A program made the translations under genes and the position numbers. This document shows, one piece after another, positions 1 through 7,899 of a stretch of 44,864 nucleotides of DNA; within the stretch, counting starts at the first letter, position 1; each line of letters opens with the position of its first letter. The stretch is taken from contig CACZCM010000009.1 of the NCBI GenBank assembly GCA_902779615.1, positions 1 through 44,864 on the forward strand. The letters are read 5' to 3'. The notes under the pieces are model-generated. The model did not search any database. It had not been told where the DNA came from and worked only from the letters and a program-made list of their open reading frames with translations. Source of the DNA: an uncultured Ruminococcus sp. (GTDB taxonomy: Bacteria; Bacillota; Clostridia; Oscillospirales; Acutalibacteraceae).

Positions 1-3
1 AAC

Positions 4-122
4 CGCTCTATCGCCGCGAGGCGACCTACTTTTGCTGCGCGGCAAAAGTAGGCAAAAACGCGCTTAAGAGGGGGAGCGACAAAAGTAGTATGGGGGCTTT
101 GGTTGTCGCTCCCCCTCTTAAG
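4..122. repeat. Dispersed repeat B, copy 1 (two hairpins)
   Basis: The first hairpin has stem CCTACTTTTGC/GCAAAAGTAGG (positions 25-52). The second is a perfect 20-bp stem between 63-82 and 103-122 with a 20-nt loop. Related copies lie at about 5827-5915 and 44757-44864. The hairpin arms change together between copies (CC..GG here, GG..CC there), which points to selection on structure or to origin from one palindromic element. No coding potential is apparent. Confidence 0.7.
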
Positions 123-368
123 AATCTCCCCCTAAGGTTAATCACCTCGGATTTGTCTAAGTCGTACCTACGTTATTTTAGAGGTATCCAAGAGTTTACA
201 TTAGGTGATTATTAATGTCGTTTACTATAACTTAGTGCGTTGGGAGCGTGCAGCCCCACAAAACAGCTAAAAACAAGCCGTCACCAATGTACCGGACGTA
301 TGGCAGATAACTGCTGAGTTCTCAATTTGTTTACTTATTCAAAAAAACGAAAAATTTCGGTTTCCCCC

Positions 369-397
369 TTGACAAGCCGTATTCCAAATGGTACAAT
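369..397 (+). promoter_or_regulatory. Promoter of rplU-prp-rpmA
   Basis: TTGACA at 369-374 and TACAAT at 392-397 are separated by exactly 17 bp. This is a near-consensus housekeeping sigma promoter, placed so that the transcript carries a roughly 150-nt untranslated leader before rplU. Confidence 0.75.
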
Positions 398-403
398 AAA
401 AAT

Positions 404-553
404 GCCGCTTATCACGGGCTTTTTTCGGCTGCCTTACTTTATGTACGGCGCTCCGAAATGTCAAGTCGGGTTCGTCCCGCGCCCGCAGCGTGCGCTTTGC
501 GCATTGCTTTGTTATGATAGCGAGTCTATGATGAAAGTGCAGGTGTCTGCAAA
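404..553 (+). promoter_or_regulatory. 5' leader of rplU (possible L21 leader)
   Basis: The stretch between the promoter and rplU is GC-rich and can fold locally, for example around the GCGTGCGC/GCGCA segments at 487-503. Firmicutes rplU operons often carry an autoregulatory L21 leader RNA, so this is the natural candidate. I infer it from position and length and did not match it to a covariance model. Confidence 0.4.
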
Positions 554-859
554 ATGTACGCAATTATCGAAACAGGCGGAAAGCAGTATAAGGTAGAGCA
601 GGGTTCTGTTATCTTCGTTGAAAAGCTTAACGCCGAAGCTGATACAAAGGTCGATTTCAAGGTAGTGGCAGTCGGCACAGAGAACGACATGATCGTTGGT
701 GACGCTGCAGCTAAGGCTTCCGTAGCCGGTAAAGTCCTCAAAAACGGTAAGGGCAAGAAGATCACAGTTTCTACCTATAAGCCGAAGAAGGGCGAGAAGA
801 GAAAGCTCGGTCATCGTCAGCCGTATACAAAGGTTGAGATCACAAGCATTAACGCTTAA
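554..859 (+). CDS. rplU: 50S ribosomal protein bL21
   Basis: This 101-residue protein is the usual length of bL21 and starts MYAIIETGGKQYKV, the family's hallmark N-terminus. The C-terminal KRKLGHRQPYTKVEI matches the conserved rRNA-binding tail. bL21 binds 23S rRNA in the large subunit. It is the first gene of rplU-prp-rpmA, an order conserved across Firmicutes. There is no strong Shine-Dalgarno directly before the ATG, but no alternative start fits the family N-terminus. Confidence 0.97.
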   Translation: MYAIIETGGKQYKVEQGSVIFVEKLNAEADTKVDFKVVAVGTENDMIVGDAAAKASVAGKVLKNGKGKKITVSTYKPKKGEKRKLGHRQPYTKVEITSINA

Positions 860-862
860 ACC

Positions 863-1180
863 ATGACCGAAGCGGAATTTTTCACAAAGGACAGCGTTAT
901 CACGGGCGTTCATGTCTTTGGTCACACGGGCTATGCCGAGGAAGGCGAGGACATTGTGTGCGCCGCCGTCAGCTCCGCCGTTATCATGACGGCAAACACG
1001 CTTACGGAAATTATGAATGTGAATGCCGAGGCGTATGACAGCGACGGTGATATCAGTATAACAGTTCCTTGTGAAAACGCAGAACAGTGCAGTAATGTTC
1101 TGCAGGGGTTAAAGCTGCACCTGCTCGGACTTGAGCAGCAGTACAGCGAATTTATCAAAGTGAAATTTACGGAGGTGTAA
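863..1180 (+). CDS. prp: Ribosomal-processing cysteine protease Prp (YsxB family)
   Basis: The 105-residue protein has the Prp catalytic signature GHTGYAEEGEDIVCAAVSS, with the catalytic His at residue 21 and Cys at residue 33. In Firmicutes, Prp removes the N-terminal extension of L27. Its position between rplU and rpmA is the conserved one, and the L27 encoded next has the matching extension (see rpmA). The ATG lies 3 nt after the rplU stop without a clear Shine-Dalgarno, suggesting coupled translation. Confidence 0.92.
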   Translation: MTEAEFFTKDSVITGVHVFGHTGYAEEGEDIVCAAVSSAVIMTANTLTEIMNVNAEAYDSDGDISITVPCENAEQCSNVLQGLKLHLLGLEQQYSEFIKVKFTEV

Positions 1181-1183
1181 ACC

Positions 1184-1465
1184 ATGATCCAGGTTAATAT
1201 TCAGCTTTTTGCTCATAAAAAAGGTATGGGTTCAACTAAGAACGGCCGTGATTCGGAGTCTAAGCGTCTTGGCGCTAAGCGCGCTGACGGTCAGTTCGTA
1301 AAGGCAGGCAATATCCTTTACAAGCAGAGAGGTACTCACATCCATCCCGGTGAGAACGTCGGAAAGGGCGGCGACGACTCTCTCTTCGCTAAGGTAGACG
1401 GCATCGTTCGTTTCGAGCGCATGGGTCGTGACCGCAAGAAGGTTTCGGTTTATCCGGAGCAGTAA
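1184..1465 (+). CDS. rpmA: 50S ribosomal protein bL27, N-terminally extended form
   Basis: This 93-residue bL27 has a GGAGG 8 nt before its ATG. It begins [21 protein letters not shown]. The first nine residues up to LF form the extension typical of Firmicutes, and Prp is expected to cut between Phe9 and Ala10 to free the mature AHKKG terminus that reaches the peptidyl-transferase centre. The core ([21 protein letters not shown], in part) is typical. A terminator follows at 1488-1520. Confidence 0.97.
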   Translation: MIQVNIQLFAHKKGMGSTKNGRDSESKRLGAKRADGQFVKAGNILYKQRGTHIHPGENVGKGGDDSLFAKVDGIVRFERMGRDRKKVSVYPEQ

Positions 1466-1487
1466 TTTTCGGTACATTTTAAGAATT

Positions 1488-1525
1488 GAGGGACGGTGAG
1501 AGTTTACTGTCCCTCTTTTTACTGT
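1488..1525 (+). terminator. Terminator after rpmA
   Basis: The stem GAGGGACGGT/ACTGTCCCTC has 9 of 10 positions paired, a short AT-rich loop and a TTTTT tract directly after. It ends the ribosomal operon about 20 bp past rpmA. Confidence 0.75.
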
Positions 1526-1543
1526 TCTGCAAGAGGAAATTTT

Positions 1544-3166
1544 ATGGTAAAAGAAAAAAAGAGGTCGGCAGAACATAAGCCTGCCAAAAAATTATCGGCA
1601 AAGCGAAGCTTTCTCGATACTGACAATAAACGAAGCGCATTTTTGATCGGTTTTTTATCGGTTCTTGTACTCCATGATTTTATCACCCATGTAACGGCGT
1701 TTGAATTCAGCCACGCCTACACCGCCGACGGACCGCTGTATTGGACGGTCGGACGGGCTATGCTGAAAGGAATGCGCCCGTATATCGATATGTATGAAAA
1801 CAAGCCTGTCGGGGTTTTCGCCCTGTGTGCTTTATCGTTTGCGTTAACGGACGATATCACACTGTGCAGCTGCATATCCGTTTTGTCGATCCTCGTGATC
1901 TCGCTGACGCCGTTATTTGCAGTGCTTGCGTATTATCGAAACAACGGCGGGAAAGATAAACCGTATGATATCCATGTGATCTGTTCGTCTGCCTTGGCGC
2001 TGCTCGGCGGCGTGATCCTTGCCTCGTATTGCGAGGATCGTTCGGGCGGATATCAGATCGAGGCTATTGGCACCGCCTTCAGTCTGCTGTTTATCATGGC
2101 CGCAAGGGCTGTCAAGAACGCAAAAACAAAAAAACAACAAATAGTCAGAACTGCTTTTGCCGCGGTATTTATAAGCGCTGCGGTAATGATGAAGGAGCCG
2201 TTCCTTCTTGTGGCTGCTGCAGGAGCTATGCTTTTTATGGAAAGCTTCAAGGATCTCTTAAAATGCATCGTTATTCCCTGCGCGGCGGGCGGAGCGGCGA
2301 CCGTAACGGCGCTTGCTGCGTCGGGTATGCTCAAGCCGTATCTTACGATCTACATCAGGCAGATGTTTTCTACCCGCCTGTCGGGAGGTTCGTCGGCGTT
2401 TACCCGCATAAGAGATATCGATCTGCTCTCGGGAGATCTCATTGATTTTGACCGCGGACTTTTCGCCGCAGTGCTGTTTTTCATTGTTCTCTGTCTTTGG
2501 GCGGTTACGAAAAGGGAAACGACCGATACGGTGTACCACGTTTGCCGCATTGTGTGCGCAGTTTTCATTGCTTCGTTCTGCGTCGGTATGGGCGGTCAGT
2601 ATTTCAATCACCACTTCATTTTTGCGGCTCCCGTATACGGCGCTTTCCTGATCTATGGATCGGAGCAGATGTATCGTCTGCAAAAAAACGGAAAAATCGC
2701 CGATTTTGCAGCGATCTCCTGCTTTGCAGCCATACTGATGATCGCCGTTTCGAACTCAGGCAGAGGCTACGGCGGAGATTACACCGAGAGGTACGAGCTG
2801 CTTAAAGAAAAGGCGCAGTATGTTGACGATATGCTCGATTTTCACGGAGTAGATCGATATCAATACCTCGGCTTCAACGGCGAGGACGTGTTTGTGGGAC
2901 TGACGGAGCATCTTCCGCAAGGGCCTGTTTTTGTGCAGGATCCCGACAACTTCCCGACGAAAGATACGTGGTTTTCAAAGCAGCTTATCGAGCAGCTGAA
3001 CAATGTGGATATCGTGATAGTCAACGAGGTAAACGCCGGCACGATCAGCGATGATGTTCAAAATATTCTCAACACGCAATTCTATCCTTTGCCGGAATCA
3101 GGTTCATACAGAGGGGAGAAGCCCAAGGATTTTGATTATAAGATATATTATCGACACGGTATGTAA
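1544..3166 (+). CDS. Polytopic membrane protein, GT-C glycosyltransferase-like
   Basis: The 540-residue protein starts at the ATG preceded by AGAGGAAATTTT. A basic cytoplasmic N-terminus is followed by many hydrophobic segments (from about residue 31 onward) and a hydrophilic C-terminal domain of roughly 120 residues. After the first membrane segment it has DGPLYWTVGRAMLKGMRPY then DMYENKPVGV. An acidic loop followed by G-x-x-P-Y-x-D and K-P resembles the first extracytoplasmic loop of dolichyl-phosphate-mannose/ArnT-like GT-C enzymes, which transfer sugars from lipid carriers outside the membrane. The substrate cannot be deduced. It stands alone between the rpmA terminator and obgE. Confidence 0.6.
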   Translation: MVKEKKRSAEHKPAKKLSAKRSFLDTDNKRSAFLIGFLSVLVLHDFITHVTAFEFSHAYTADGPLYWTVGRAMLKGMRPYIDMYENKPVGVFALCALSFALTDDITLCSCISVLSILVISLTPLFAVLAYYRNNGGKDKPYDIHVICSSALALLGGVILASYCEDRSGGYQIEAIGTAFSLLFIMAARAVKNAKTKKQQIVRTAFAAVFISAAVMMKEPFLLVAAAGAMLFMESFKDLLKCIVIPCAAGGAATVTALAASGMLKPYLTIYIRQMFSTRLSGGSSAFTRIRDIDLLSGDLIDFDRGLFAAVLFFIVLCLWAVTKRETTDTVYHVCRIVCAVFIASFCVGMGGQYFNHHFIFAAPVYGAFLIYGSEQMYRLQKNGKIADFAAISCFAAILMIAVSNSGRGYGGDYTERYELLKEKAQYVDDMLDFHGVDRYQYLGFNGEDVFVGLTEHLPQGPVFVQDPDNFPTKDTWFSKQLIEQLNNVDIVIVNEVNAGTISDDVQNILNTQFYPLPESGSYRGEKPKDFDYKIYYRHGM

Positions 3167-3285
3167 GTTTTATTCAAAACTTTATGCTGTGCTTTGTCGA
3201 GCTTTTTCTGCAATTTTACAAATTTGCTCCTTTATAGTTATGGATAATATTATTTAACAAACTCAATAATTCGGAGGTATACAAA

Positions 3286-4557
3286 ATGTTTGTGGATTAT
3301 GCAAAAATAAAAATAAAAGCCGGCGACGGCGGCGACGGCGCAGTTGCTTTTCACCGTGAAAAATACGTTGCCTCCGGCGGTCCTGACGGCGGCGACGGCG
3401 GCAGAGGCGGAAATATCGTGTTCCAAGCGGACGACAATCTCTCCACTCTCGCCGATTTCAGATATAAGCGCAAATACGCAGCGCCCAAGGGCGAAAACGG
3501 CAGGGGCGGCAGATGCAGCGGCAAAAACGCCGACGACCTCGTGATAAGAGTGCCGAGGGGCACCGTAATAAAGGACGCCGAATCGGGGCGTCTGCTTGCC
3601 GATATTTCGGGCAGCGAGCCTGTTATTGTTGCGAAAGGCGGCAAAGGCGGCTGGGGCAATATCCATTTTGCAACGCCGACCCGACAAACTCCCCGCTTCG
3701 CAAAGCCCGGTATGCCCGGCGAGGAATTCGAAGTGCAGCTGGAACTGAAGCTTCTGGCGGACGTTGGTCTTGTGGGCTTCCCGAATGTCGGCAAGAGCAC
3801 GCTTGTTTCCGTTGTGAGCGAAGCGAAGCCTATCATTGCAAATTATCATTTTACAACGATAACTCCCGTATTAGGCGTTGTGCGGTTCGGCGAAGGGGAG
3901 TCCTGCGTAATGGCCGATATCCCGGGGCTGATCGAAGGCGCATGGGAAGACAAGGGACTCGGTCACAGATTTCTGCGTCATGTGGAGCGCTGCCGAATGC
4001 TGGTTCACATAATCGACGCTGCGGGAAGCGAGGGGAGAGATCCCAAGGAGGATTTCCGCATTATCAACGAGGAGCTGAAAAAGTTCAGCGAAGAGCTGTC
4101 CGAGCGTCCGATGATAGTTGCCGCCAACAAATGCGATCTTGCGACAGATGAACAGATCGAGGATCTCAGAAAATTCATCGAAGACCAAGGGTACAAATTT
4201 TTCCCTATCATGGCGGCGATACGCTACAACGTTGACCCGCTGCTTGACTGCATTCGGGAGCAGCTGTCGAAGCTGCCGCCCGTAAAGCGGTTTGAGCCTG
4301 AGGCTGCGCCCGTGGTCGAGATAGACAAGAGCCGCAAAAACGAAGTAAAGATAACGAACCACGACGGGGTATTTTTCGTTGAAGGCGAATGGCTTGTGCG
4401 CATAATGAATTCGGTCAACTTTGACGATTACGAGTCGCTGCAGTATTTTCAGAGGGTGCTGCTGAATGCGGGTGTGATAGACGCGCTGTATGACGCAGGC
4501 GTACAGGAAGGCGACACGGTATCGATCTATGATTTTGAGTTTGAATTTATTGATTAA
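3286..4557 (+). CDS. obgE: GTPase Obg
   Basis: The 423-residue protein starts MFVDYAKIKIKAGDGGDGAV after GGAGG. Domains in order are the Gly-rich Obg fold (about 1-160, many GGDGG/GRGG turns), a G domain (P-loop GFPNVGKS near 165-172, DIPGLIEGA switch II, NKCD base recognition) and a C-terminal OCT domain (about 340-423). Obg acts in large-subunit assembly and the stringent response. Switch II reads GAWEDKGLGH where many homologues have a small residue and glycine; this is a minor local difference. It begins an obgE-mrnC-hypothetical cluster. Confidence 0.96.
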   Translation: MFVDYAKIKIKAGDGGDGAVAFHREKYVASGGPDGGDGGRGGNIVFQADDNLSTLADFRYKRKYAAPKGENGRGGRCSGKNADDLVIRVPRGTVIKDAESGRLLADISGSEPVIVAKGGKGGWGNIHFATPTRQTPRFAKPGMPGEEFEVQLELKLLADVGLVGFPNVGKSTLVSVVSEAKPIIANYHFTTITPVLGVVRFGEGESCVMADIPGLIEGAWEDKGLGHRFLRHVERCRMLVHIIDAAGSEGRDPKEDFRIINEELKKFSEELSERPMIVAANKCDLATDEQIEDLRKFIEDQGYKFFPIMAAIRYNVDPLLDCIREQLSKLPPVKRFEPEAAPVVEIDKSRKNEVKITNHDGVFFVEGEWLVRIMNSVNFDDYESLQYFQRVLLNAGVIDALYDAGVQEGDTVSIYDFEFEFID

Positions 4558-4569
4558 CGGAGGTGCGAA

Positions 4570-4974
4570 ATGCGGCTGCTTGGCGATAATATAGACATAA
4601 GGACACTGAGTCCGCTGACGCTTGCATTTATCGGCGACGCAGTATATGATCTGATGGTGCGGGAGCGTCTGGTATGCGGCGGCAACCGCCCCGTTGGAGC
4701 GCTGAACGAAGACAAAATACAGCGTGTGCGCTGCGAGAGCCAATCGAAAGCGGCGTCGCGAATCGCACCGATACTGACCGACGAGGAGCGGGCGGCGTTT
4801 AAGCGAGGGAAGAACGCCCACGCTTCGACGGTTCCCAAGCACGCAGACAAAATGACCTACCACACTGCCACGGGGCTGGAAGCGCTGTTCGGATATTTAT
4901 ATTTGAAGGGCGAGGGGGAGAGGCTTCGGGAGCTGTTTGATCTCATAGAAACGGAAGATGAAAAAACTGACTGA
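4570..4974 (+). CDS. mrnC: Mini-ribonuclease 3
   Basis: The 134-residue protein has a single RNase III catalytic domain and no double-stranded RNA-binding domain, as expected for Mini-III. The signature LSPLTLAFIGDAVYDLMVRE contains the catalytic acidic residue, and GLEALFGYLYLKGE carries the second conserved acidic motif. In Bacillus the enzyme matures 23S rRNA. GGAGG lies 7 nt before the ATG and the gene follows obgE by 12 bp, so they are probably co-transcribed. In Bacillus mrnC sits next to cysS instead. Confidence 0.93.
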   Translation: MRLLGDNIDIRTLSPLTLAFIGDAVYDLMVRERLVCGGNRPVGALNEDKIQRVRCESQSKAASRIAPILTDEERAAFKRGKNAHASTVPKHADKMTYHTATGLEALFGYLYLKGEGERLRELFDLIETEDEKTD

Positions 4975-4989
4975 TTGGGAGTGGAGCAA

Positions 4990-5451
4990 ATGACAACGCT
5001 TGAAAAAGCCCGCAAAACGCTGGAACAGACGCTCATGCCGCAGATGTTTGCGCAGCAGCGCGCGAATCTTTTGAATTCTATACTTGACAAAGAGGGAAAA
5101 TTTTTCACGGACATAATGTCGGTATACTTAGGCGTCAGGGACGAATCGTACTGCGCTGATGACTTCAAGGTATATTTGCAGAGAGCGAAATCCGAGAACA
5201 AGCTTTTTGACTTTGTGGTGGTAAAAACGCCGAAGACGGAAACTCCCGGGATAGCCGACACGCTTTATTTTTGTCTGGAAGAAACAACGGGGGAAACAAG
5301 CTATCTGATCGCCGAGCAGTCTGTCGGCGGGCAGAGGATACTCAAGGCGCTGGACGAAGAGCTGCCGCTGGATCACGGTATTCTTCCCGACGATGCGGAC
5401 AAAGAGTTTCAGAAAATGGCAAATATCTTTATTCGGAGAATGCTTGAATAA
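4990..5451 (+). CDS. Conserved hypothetical protein
   Basis: The product is 153 residues, starting at the ATG preceded by GGAGTGGAGCAA; an earlier in-frame GTG at 4978 is less likely. It is soluble, acidic and rich in predicted helices. There is no signal peptide or membrane segment. The middle part (LFDFVVVKTPKTETPGIAD) looks like an alpha/beta domain. I do not recognise the family. It follows mrnC by 15 bp and is likely its operon partner. Dispersed repeat A begins 5 bp after its stop. Confidence 0.7.
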   Translation: MTTLEKARKTLEQTLMPQMFAQQRANLLNSILDKEGKFFTDIMSVYLGVRDESYCADDFKVYLQRAKSENKLFDFVVVKTPKTETPGIADTLYFCLEETTGETSYLIAEQSVGGQRILKALDEELPLDHGILPDDADKEFQKMANIFIRRMLE

Positions 5452-5455
5452 TAAA

Positions 5456-5665
5456 TATAACCGCAGAAGGGAATGTCCCCCGGGGTCTCGCCTGCCGGCT
5501 CGGTCGGTGCTTCTGCTGCGCAGAGGTCTCCACAGGAGACCCGCACCCTCTATAGGCGGCAGGTTCCATCCCCACGTTCAGTAGGGGTATAAATCCCCTA
5601 CTGAACGCACAAAGCCTTTGGCTTTGTCTCTGCTTATTTAAAGCAGAGCTTTTAAAATAATTTTT
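5456..5665 (+). repeat. Dispersed structured repeat A, copy 1
   Basis: It starts ATAACCGCAGA just past the stop codon of the preceding gene and ends with the hairpin CTCTGCTT/AAGCAGAG followed by T-rich sequence, which resembles an intrinsic terminator. Internal features include hairpin GGTCTCC/GGAGACC (5525-5541), the motif TCTATAGGCGGCAGG, and a 12-bp hairpin GTTCAGTAGGGG/CCCCTACTGAAC (about 5576-5606). Other copies are at 25503-25615 (minus strand), 37753-37812 (partial) and 43402-43473 (minus strand). Confidence 0.65.
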
Positions 5666-5826
5666 AGTTAACGGCGGTGCAGGCGATGTATTATTGGCTG
5701 CGCCGCCGCTGTTTTAATTTGGCGGGGGGAGGGTCGAACCCGCTAGTTTTCGCGTGGTCGGGCTTTTTCGTGTGTTTTTTTGTTTGTTTTGTCTTTTCTC
5801 CTGTAATTAACTGTTCTCTTTGTTTT

Positions 5827-5922
5827 TGCCCCTCTTTCGCCGGGGCGGGAGAGGTACTTTTGCTATGCGGCAAAAGTACCCAAAAACGCACTCAAGGGCA
5901 GGGCGCTGCCCCTCCCTTGAGA
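5827..5922. repeat. Dispersed repeat B, copy 2
   Basis: Hairpin GGTACTTTTGC/GCAAAAGTACC (5853-5880) is followed by AAAACGCACTCAAGGG and a second imperfect hairpin (CTCAAGGG...CCCTTGAG) at about 5890-5922. It is nearly identical to the copy at 44757 and clearly related to the one at position 4. Confidence 0.75.
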
Positions 5923-6090
5923 AACCCAACCCCGCCTACTCTACGACCGCGCCAAGACTTTTTTGCGGTTGGGAACATTGCAGCCGCTAGCTTTCGCATG
6001 GTCGGGCTTTTTCGTGTGGCTTATCCACTGGTTAATTGTGATCGGGAACAATGCACACGCTAGTTTTTGCGTGGTCGGACTTCGGAAACA

Positions 6091-6160
6091 TAAACTTGAA
6101 GTCACAAGCTGCTACATAGTTTATTCGGAGCAACAAATTTGCGGAATTTACAACAGGTCG
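6091..6160. repeat. Dispersed repeat C, copy 1
   Basis: This 70-bp stretch beginning TAAACTTGAAGTCACAAG recurs at 44613-44682 with only a few substitutions. It is non-coding and directly precedes a GC hairpin. Confidence 0.75.
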
Positions 6161-6335
6161 GCGGGGCTTCGCCCCGCCGACCAAGTTCCCCCTTTTCCTT
6201 GAGGAAAAGGGGGGCAGGGGGATTAGGTGACGAAACGAAAGTCGGTGAGAACTAAAATGTCCGATCGACTGCAATAAATCTGCGGGAACACATTTCACCG
6301 AAGTCCGACCACGCGAAATCTCGCGGACGCAAAAC

Positions 6336-6362
6336 AAGGCGAGGGTATCAACCCCCGCCCGT
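6336..6362. terminator. Hairpin at the end of the GT28 gene
   Basis: GGCGAGGGT/ACCCCCGCC forms a stem overlapping the last codons of the minus-strand gene. A T7 tract follows on the plus strand, and a weaker T-rich stretch follows on the minus strand, so it may act on both strands. Confidence 0.5.
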
Positions 6363-7841
6363 TTTTTTATGCTCCGCTCTGATCTTCTTGAAGTTCTGAT
6401 ACATCATGTCGATGAAGCGATAGCCCTTATCCTCAAATTCGTATTCGCCGTCATTGTCGTCAGGCAGCGCAAACTCTTCGTCTTCGCCGCTGTATTTTCG
6501 GATAACTTCCTCGAAATCCCGAATAAGACGCTCTGCCTCCGCTTCGTCTGTCATAAGCTCTATATCGTCCGGCGTCATCAGATATTTCGGCTCCGTCATC
6601 TCGTCCGCCGCTCTTTTCATGATGTCGTATACGTTGTACGCCGAGTCCTTGTTGTTCAGCCTTGAACAGCTTTCCTTCATCGAACGCAGCTTCTCCGGAT
6701 ATTTCAGCAGATTGTATATTGTCTCCCCTACGTTCGATTTTTTCTTCTCGTGCAGCATATTGCGCAGCTTGTCCTCGGTCGTTTCCTTCTGTATGCTTAC
6801 CGCGAGATTGTTTGCGGTCAGATATTCCGTGTTGTCCGTTTCCTGACCCGGTATGCCCCTGAACAGCACCATCGGCAGACACGACGCCAGCGACTCCGTC
6901 ACCGTAAGCCCGCCCGGCTTCGTAATGATGAGATCCGCAATGTGCATATATTTGTGCACCTCATCCGTAAAGTATATCAGCTTCGTGGCCTTCGTGAGCC
7001 TTAGCTTGCTGTCCCTGCGAAGCGGCTCGTCGTGTACTTCAAAATTCACCTGAATGTCGCCCACCCTCATCTCGGGTGTGTTGTTGATGATCGTGTTGAA
7101 TGCGTTGAACAGCTTTTGGTTTCGTCCCGTGATAACTATTATCTGAAAGTCAAGATCGATATCGTTCAGATTCTCGTATATTTTCAGTATGTCGGTCACA
7201 CCAAAGCTGCCCGCCATGACAAGCACCGTCTTTTTTTCGGGATCAAAACCCATCTCCTTGAGATGAACGTCCCTTTCTTCGTCATGTTCAAAAAATATCG
7301 GCGGTATCGGTATCCCGACAGGGTGAACATGGCTTCGCTCCACGCCCAGTTCCTCCAGCGCGTCTACCATCTGCTCGCTCGATACGATATATTCGCTGAC
7401 GCACGGATTGATGTACGCTGCGTGCGGCGCAAAATCCGTTATGATCGAGATCAGCGGGATATTTGTGATGTTCTTCTCCCGCAGCCTCGATACCATTATC
7501 GACATGAACGGGTGCGTTGATACGATCACATCGGGGCGGAAATCGGCTAGCAGCGGCACAAACTTCTTTGCAAAGTGCGAATTCGTCCGCTGCACAAGCT
7601 TGTAAGTCCCGCTGTCTTGGTTCGACGCGCGATAAAGTATGCCGTACATTTTCGGAAGCTTCGTGGCGGAAAATTTATATCCCTCTACCACCGCTTTATT
7701 GAAATAGTGATTTACATATTCCAATCCGTCTATGGTAATTACCTCGTTTTGAGAATCTTTATCTTTGATTACTTCTTCAAGTGCCTGCGCAGCTCTCATG
7801 TGACCTCCGCCGGTTTTTGCGGATAATATCAACACTCTCAT
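6348..7841 (-). CDS. GT28 glycosyltransferase, diacylglycerol glucosyltransferase/MGDG synthase-like
   Basis: The 497-residue protein starts MRVLILSAKTGGGHMRAAQAL, the N-terminal GGGH signature of MGDG synthase/UgtP enzymes. Then come DVIVSTHPF, the nucleotide-sugar site ITKPGGLTVTESLASCLPMV (about residues 310-330) and PGQETDNTEYL. These enzymes add glucose or galactose from UDP-sugars to diacylglycerol at the inner membrane face, giving glycolipids and lipoteichoic-acid anchors. The last 90 or so residues form an acidic extension (about 400-497) beyond the usual fold. The Shine-Dalgarno is GAGGTG. It lies upstream-adjacent to no lipid gene; ddl lies on its 5' side. Confidence 0.85.
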   Translation of the reverse strand: MRVLILSAKTGGGHMRAAQALEEVIKDKDSQNEVITIDGLEYVNHYFNKAVVEGYKFSATKLPKMYGILYRASNQDSGTYKLVQRTNSHFAKKFVPLLADFRPDVIVSTHPFMSIMVSRLREKNITNIPLISIITDFAPHAAYINPCVSEYIVSSEQMVDALEELGVERSHVHPVGIPIPPIFFEHDEERDVHLKEMGFDPEKKTVLVMAGSFGVTDILKIYENLNDIDLDFQIIVITGRNQKLFNAFNTIINNTPEMRVGDIQVNFEVHDEPLRRDSKLRLTKATKLIYFTDEVHKYMHIADLIITKPGGLTVTESLASCLPMVLFRGIPGQETDNTEYLTANNLAVSIQKETTEDKLRNMLHEKKKSNVGETIYNLLKYPEKLRSMKESCSRLNNKDSAYNVYDIMKRAADEMTEPKYLMTPDDIELMTDEAEAERLIRDFEEVIRKYSGEDEEFALPDDNDGEYEFEDKGYRFIDMMYQNFKKIRAEHKKTGGG

Positions 7842-7899
7842 TAAGTAACACCTCGTTTTTGTAGAATAATTGCATTCCGATCATGCTGCAATGAGCGCA

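Larger units (their letters stand above)
5666..6335. other. Repeat-rich intergenic region without genes
   Basis: Nothing here looks coding. It holds four copies of a short motif around GCGTGGTCGG with CTTTTTCGTGT or a variant (about 5752, 5996, 6069 and, inverted, 6304). It also holds repeat B copy 2, repeat C copy 1, and two perfect hairpins at 6156-6182 (12-bp GC stem, TTC loop) and 6188-6213 (12-bp CCCCCTTTTCCT stem). It separates converging gene blocks. Confidence 0.7.

Noticed and set aside
327..596. Frame overlapping the rplU promoter, leader and start
   Set aside because: It begins upstream of a strong promoter and covers the leader and start of rplU in another frame; no ribosome site.
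5677..6202. Small plus-strand frames in the repeat cluster
   Set aside because: They run through repeats B and C and GC hairpins, are low-complexity when translated, and lack ribosome sites.
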